Positions 61,193 to 64,000 of a stretch of DNA of 64,000 nt are shown here, in pieces (the first letter of the stretch is position 1; each line of letters starts with the position of its first letter). The translations under genes and the position numbers were made by a program. The notes beneath the pieces were generated by a model. The model was not told the origin of the DNA. It saw nothing but the letters and a program-made list of their open reading frames with translations, and did no database searches. Source of the DNA: CAYQEC01 sp964569015 (GTDB lineage: Bacteria; Actinomycetota; Acidimicrobiia; Spongiisociales; UBA5794); contig CAZMSN010000005.1 in the NCBI GenBank assembly GCA_964569015.1, forward strand, positions 16,193 through 80,192. Reading direction: 5' to 3'.

Positions 61193-63325
61193 ATGATCCG
61201 GGTGTCCTGTCGTCATGGCATACAGCGCGCAGCAGCGACCTTCCTCGTTGCCGGAGTTGTCTTCTTTCTTGCTCGGGTTGAAGCCCATGCCCAGGACGGC
61301 TGTTCTATACCGCCGAACGAAGAATGGTCCGCTGTCGAGGCCTCAGTTTGGGAACGGCTCTGCGCCGGCCAATGGGTGGACTTCAATCGGGATAGACCCG
61401 AGCCGCTCGATCCGAGTGTCGTGAACGGATGGGATGATCAGCGAGTGGTCTCTCCCGCGTTCCTGGAGCGCCTGCTGCGCGAGCCGTACGCGACTGTCAT
61501 AGGCCGGCACGGAATCCAGATGGAAGGGGCGTGGATACCCTCGACGCTTCGTCTTGACGATGCCGAAGTGCCGTTTCCGTTTCGTTGTGTGCGGTGCCGG
61601 ATCGCTGGCATCAACGCTGCAAATGCAACCGTGCTCGGTCCGGTCATTCTCGAGGGTACCCGGATCGAGTCGGATCTGGTGCTTACCGGTGCTCATGTGT
61701 TTGGGGATCTAGTGCTGGGCGTCGATGCATCTGTACTCGGCACCCTCTGGGCCGAAAGGGCCACGGTGGACGGGTCCTTGCTGCTCGTGGACGGTTCGAC
61801 GTTCACTGATATCATTCTGGTCGGAGCCGACATTGGCGGGGACTTTGCAGTCAGCAACGGCTGTACTGTCAACGGCGTCCTCTGGGGCGACCGGCTTAGG
61901 GTCGGAGGGGCCGTGTTCCTCCGGGACAAGTCGGAGTTCGGCGACATCAATCTGGCTGCCGACATCGGCGGCGACCTAGATGTGAGCAACGGCAGCACCG
62001 TCACTGGCGCTCTTGACGCCGACGGACTCACCATGGGCGGGTCCGTGTTCCTCGGTAGAGGGTCGACGTTCGCCAACGTCGACCTGACCAGCGCCGACAT
62101 CGGTGGCATCCTAGATGTGAGCAATGGCAGCACCGTCACTGGCACCCTCGGCGCCGCCGGCACCGAGATCGCTGGGTCCGTGTTCCTCCGTAGAGGGTCG
62201 ACGTTCGCCAACGTCGACCTGATCAGCGCCGACATTGGCGGCAACCTAGATGTGAGCAATGGCAGCACCGTCACTGGCACCCTCGACGCCGGCGGACTCA
62301 CCATAGGCGGGTCCGTGCTTCTTAGTAACGGCTCGACGTTTGCCGACATCTACCTAGTGGGCTCGGAAATAGGCGGCGTCTTAGATGTGTGCAACGGCAG
62401 CACCGTCAACGGCGCCCTCTGGGGTGATGAGGCCACCTTCGCTCGGTCCGTGTTCCTCCTGGGAGGGTCGACGTTCGCTCATGTCTCCCTCGTGGCCACC
62501 GAGATCGGCGGCAACCTTGAGCTGAGCGGTAGCACCGTCACCACTCTCGACGCCAATGGCGTCACCGTGGCTGGGTCCGCACTCCTTGGTGACGGGTCAG
62601 GATTCGCCAGCATCAGTTTGGCGGACAGCCAGATCGGACGCGAATTGAGGCTCGTCGGTGCTCATTGGCACGGCGAAGGATCGATGGATCTGCGATTCAC
62701 ATCAGTGACGTCATTCTCAATGGACGATGGAGCGTCGCTGCCCGGATCACTTCAACTGGATGGGTTCTCCTACGAGCTCTGGGAGCAGCCTGATCCCAGC
62801 ATCATCGGCTCCGGTTGGTTCATCGACGAGTGGCTCGGAAGACTGCCGCAGTTCACGCCGAGTGCGTACGTACAGCTTGCATCGGTGATGGAAGACTCCG
62901 GACACGTGACGATCGCAGATGACATCAGATACAGCCTCAGCGACGCCGAGCGTCATGCCGTTCCCTTGTTTCGATTGGACCGTTGGGCTCGGGACCTGTA
63001 TTGGTTGGTGTCCGGCTACGGGCACAAGCCATGGAGAGTCGTTGCGTGGGTATTCTCCTTGTGGTTGATCGGAATCGCGGTGCTGCTCAAGGGGTTTCCG
63101 CGGCGTGACCCGAAGCGGAAGAGCTGGCGCTTTCGACAGGCGGCCGCATACAGCCTCCACCGGCTCCTGCCCGCAATCAAGCTCGTGCAACAGGACCAGC
63201 CTCCATACTCTTTGCTGCTCCAGGGAGCAGCAAAGTGGCAGAAGTGTTGGCTCACCCTTCACCACGTTCTGGGCTGGGTACTTGGGCTGGCCATCATCGG
63301 CTGGTTGGGCAGCTTGCTCACTTGA
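61193..63325 (+). CDS. Beta-solenoid repeat membrane protein, function unknown
   Basis: The 710 residues have a signal peptide (AAATFLVAGVVFFLARVEAHA, cleavage near AHA-QD) and a region of about 115 residues with two cysteine pairs (FRCVRCRIAG). A right-handed beta-solenoid of about 45-residue units follows; four units (from 61979, 62114, 62249 and 62384) start D-V-S-N-G-S-T-V and are spaced exactly 135 bp. Then comes a helical part (TPSAYVQLASVMEDSGH) as in membrane-bound pentapeptide-type proteins, and two C-terminal membrane helices (VVAWVFSLWLIGIAVLL and VLGWVLGLAIIGWLGSLL). The start is ATG 61193; the frame is open to 61046, but those residues precede the signal. Codon use is lower in GC than the core. 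Confidence 0.7.
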   Translation: MIRVSCRHGIQRAAATFLVAGVVFFLARVEAHAQDGCSIPPNEEWSAVEASVWERLCAGQWVDFNRDRPEPLDPSVVNGWDDQRVVSPAFLERLLREPYATVIGRHGIQMEGAWIPSTLRLDDAEVPFPFRCVRCRIAGINAANATVLGPVILEGTRIESDLVLTGAHVFGDLVLGVDASVLGTLWAERATVDGSLLLVDGSTFTDIILVGADIGGDFAVSNGCTVNGVLWGDRLRVGGAVFLRDKSEFGDINLAADIGGDLDVSNGSTVTGALDADGLTMGGSVFLGRGSTFANVDLTSADIGGILDVSNGSTVTGTLGAAGTEIAGSVFLRRGSTFANVDLISADIGGNLDVSNGSTVTGTLDAGGLTIGGSVLLSNGSTFADIYLVGSEIGGVLDVCNGSTVNGALWGDEATFARSVFLLGGSTFAHVSLVATEIGGNLELSGSTVTTLDANGVTVAGSALLGDGSGFASISLADSQIGRELRLVGAHWHGEGSMDLRFTSVTSFSMDDGASLPGSLQLDGFSYELWEQPDPSIIGSGWFIDEWLGRLPQFTPSAYVQLASVMEDSGHVTIADDIRYSLSDAERHAVPLFRLDRWARDLYWLVSGYGHKPWRVVAWVFSLWLIGIAVLLKGFPRRDPKRKSWRFRQAAAYSLHRLLPAIKLVQQDQPPYSLLLQGAAKWQKCWLTLHHVLGWVLGLAIIGWLGSLLT
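61979..62518 (+). repeat. 135-bp tandem coding repeats
   Basis: Four consecutive 135-bp units encode 45-residue solenoid turns. The second and third are the most alike at DNA level (for example the GTGAGCAATGGCAGCACCGT start is identical). A fifth, 132-bp divergent unit precedes them at 61847. Recent internal duplication is likely. Confidence 0.85.
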
Positions 63326-64000
63326 CGCATTGCCAATGCTGGCTGAAGCCGATCCAGTAGGAAGCCCGGTCTGGATTGCGGACGCCTGCGCTCTATCGCG
63401 AAAGAGGGCCAGGAGTGGGTGATCATCAATGTGGCGAAGCCACCCAGGGTCGGTGCGAAGGGTCCGGCGTCAACTACGCCGTCCAAAGCCACAGATCTCG
63501 GGCATCGCTGGTGACTACGCTCAACCCGTTACCCAGCGCAGACTACGCGGTCTCTTTGGCCACAAGCCTGACGGACGCAGAGTCGAGTTCGTGAACCGCC
63601 AGACCGGAACTCGCCAACTGTGGAGGCATCCGCGTGATCGTTTCGGAGCCATCCGGCTGGAAGGCGCTATTGCGCCAGTCCTCCCACGCCAGTCGGTATT
63701 GCACAACGCGTGAGTCGGCCGGGTTGTCGTGACCTTCGAACATGTTCGCTCTAGATTCGACCGATGAGGCGCAGGCACACCAATGCATATGTGGTGGTTC
63801 TCGGGTAGTAGTGCTCATCACGCCGATCGCGGGGGGCCATCGAGCCACGTTGTCGGAATGCGGACGTCGCGAGTCGTATCGGGCCGAGGGCATGCTCAAT
63901 CCGTCGAGGTGCCGGACGACGCTCCTACCCTCGACCGGCCCATCGCCTTCCCTCGGACGCGACCCGGCTATCCCTAGCGAAAGTCCCGGGAGCGGATCCC
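63326..64000. other. Right end of window, no convincing gene
   Basis: The 675 bases are less GC-rich than the core and contain only short, overlapping open frames on both strands. A palindrome CGAACATGTTCG at 63737-63748 has only two central bases and is not a LexA box. No tRNA is seen. Confidence 0.45.
63543..63743 (-). CDS. Possible small hypothetical protein (66 aa)
   Basis: From ATG 63743 the frame reads MFEGHDNPADSRVVQYRLAW and continues EDWRNSAFQPDGSETIT, ending LVAKETA. Amino-acid use is balanced and protein-like, in contrast to the arginine-rich shadows elsewhere. There is no ribosome-binding site or clear homologue, so it may be a fragment. Confidence 0.25.
   Translation of the reverse strand: MFEGHDNPADSRVVQYRLAWEDWRNSAFQPDGSETITRMPPQLASSGLAVHELDSASVRLVAKETA

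Noticed and set aside
63737..63748. CGAACATGTTCG palindrome resembling a LexA box
   Set aside because: Only two bases separate GAAC and GTTC; LexA boxes need four. No gene starts suitably nearby.
1..64000. CRISPR arrays, tRNA or rRNA genes
   Set aside because: No regularly spaced short repeats, tRNA cloverleaf signatures or rRNA sequence were seen in the gaps.

Overview
This window is high-GC, densely packed bacterial DNA that looks actinobacterial. The evidence is the neighbourhood dapB-dapA-rnj-ftsK-cinA-recA-rny, the use of both RNase J and RNase Y, LexA boxes of the GAAC-N4-GTTC type, a mycothiol-isomerase-like protein, and many start codons lying 6-10 bases after a TANNNT hexamer, which suggests leaderless mRNAs. 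An Acidimicrobiia-like lineage is my guess, but no rRNA is present to test it. A run of exactly 100 N (54430-54529) shows this is a scaffolded draft.

Layout. 1-24 kb is mostly core genome: rny (cut by the window edge), SOS-controlled recA, thpR-cinA-rimO with overlapping stop/start codons, a flavin reductase-like protein, a PHP phosphatase, a pabB-pabC fusion, ftsK, a DivIVA-like coiled-coil protein, rnj-dapA, a thioredoxin-TPR chaperone, dapB with an M16 peptidase, a lipoprotein hydrolase, arfB, a VWA/AAA+ pair, yajQ, hpt and a HAD phosphatase. 24-44 kb holds a LOG protein, BtpA and PPC-domain proteins, an orphan nuclease-like gene, glutamate dehydrogenase, the giant helicase Lhr, a DUF4032 kinase-like protein, an ABC exporter, a lipoate-ligase-like protein, an aroQ-hydrolase fusion, two aminotransferases (aspC-like and serC) and sixA.

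44.9-57.4 kb is a metabolic accessory block. It contains a NifX-like cofactor protein and a DUF89 phosphatase, then on the other strand a trimeric [FeFe]-hydrogenase (hydB-hydA-hydC) with a coupled DMT transporter, then a cello-oligosaccharide set: GH1 beta-glucosidase, lipoprotein GH3, cellobiose phosphorylase GH94 and a CebR-like operator. Most genes here start behind good Shine-Dalgarno sequences, unlike the leaderless core genes. A plausible physiology is beta-glucan oligosaccharide use with reductant disposed of as H2 under oxygen limitation. Hydrogenase maturases, a sugar transporter and the regulator are not in the window.

58.4-64 kb is a lower-GC accessory tail. It holds an orphan membrane gene and dinB, each behind the same 25-bp segment carrying a LexA box, then a possible decayed transposase and a 710-residue beta-solenoid membrane protein with 135-bp internal repeats. 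The last 0.7 kb has no convincing gene.

Most noteworthy: (i) the SOS architecture of recA and dinB and the orphan gene that shares dinB's operator segment; (ii) the VWA/AAA+ pair with an HExxH motif and an ATPase that has lost key Walker residues; (iii) an AroQ-alpha/beta-hydrolase fusion whose nucleophile serine is a glutamate; (iv) the [FeFe]-hydrogenase with a shortened HydB and a variant L1 motif.
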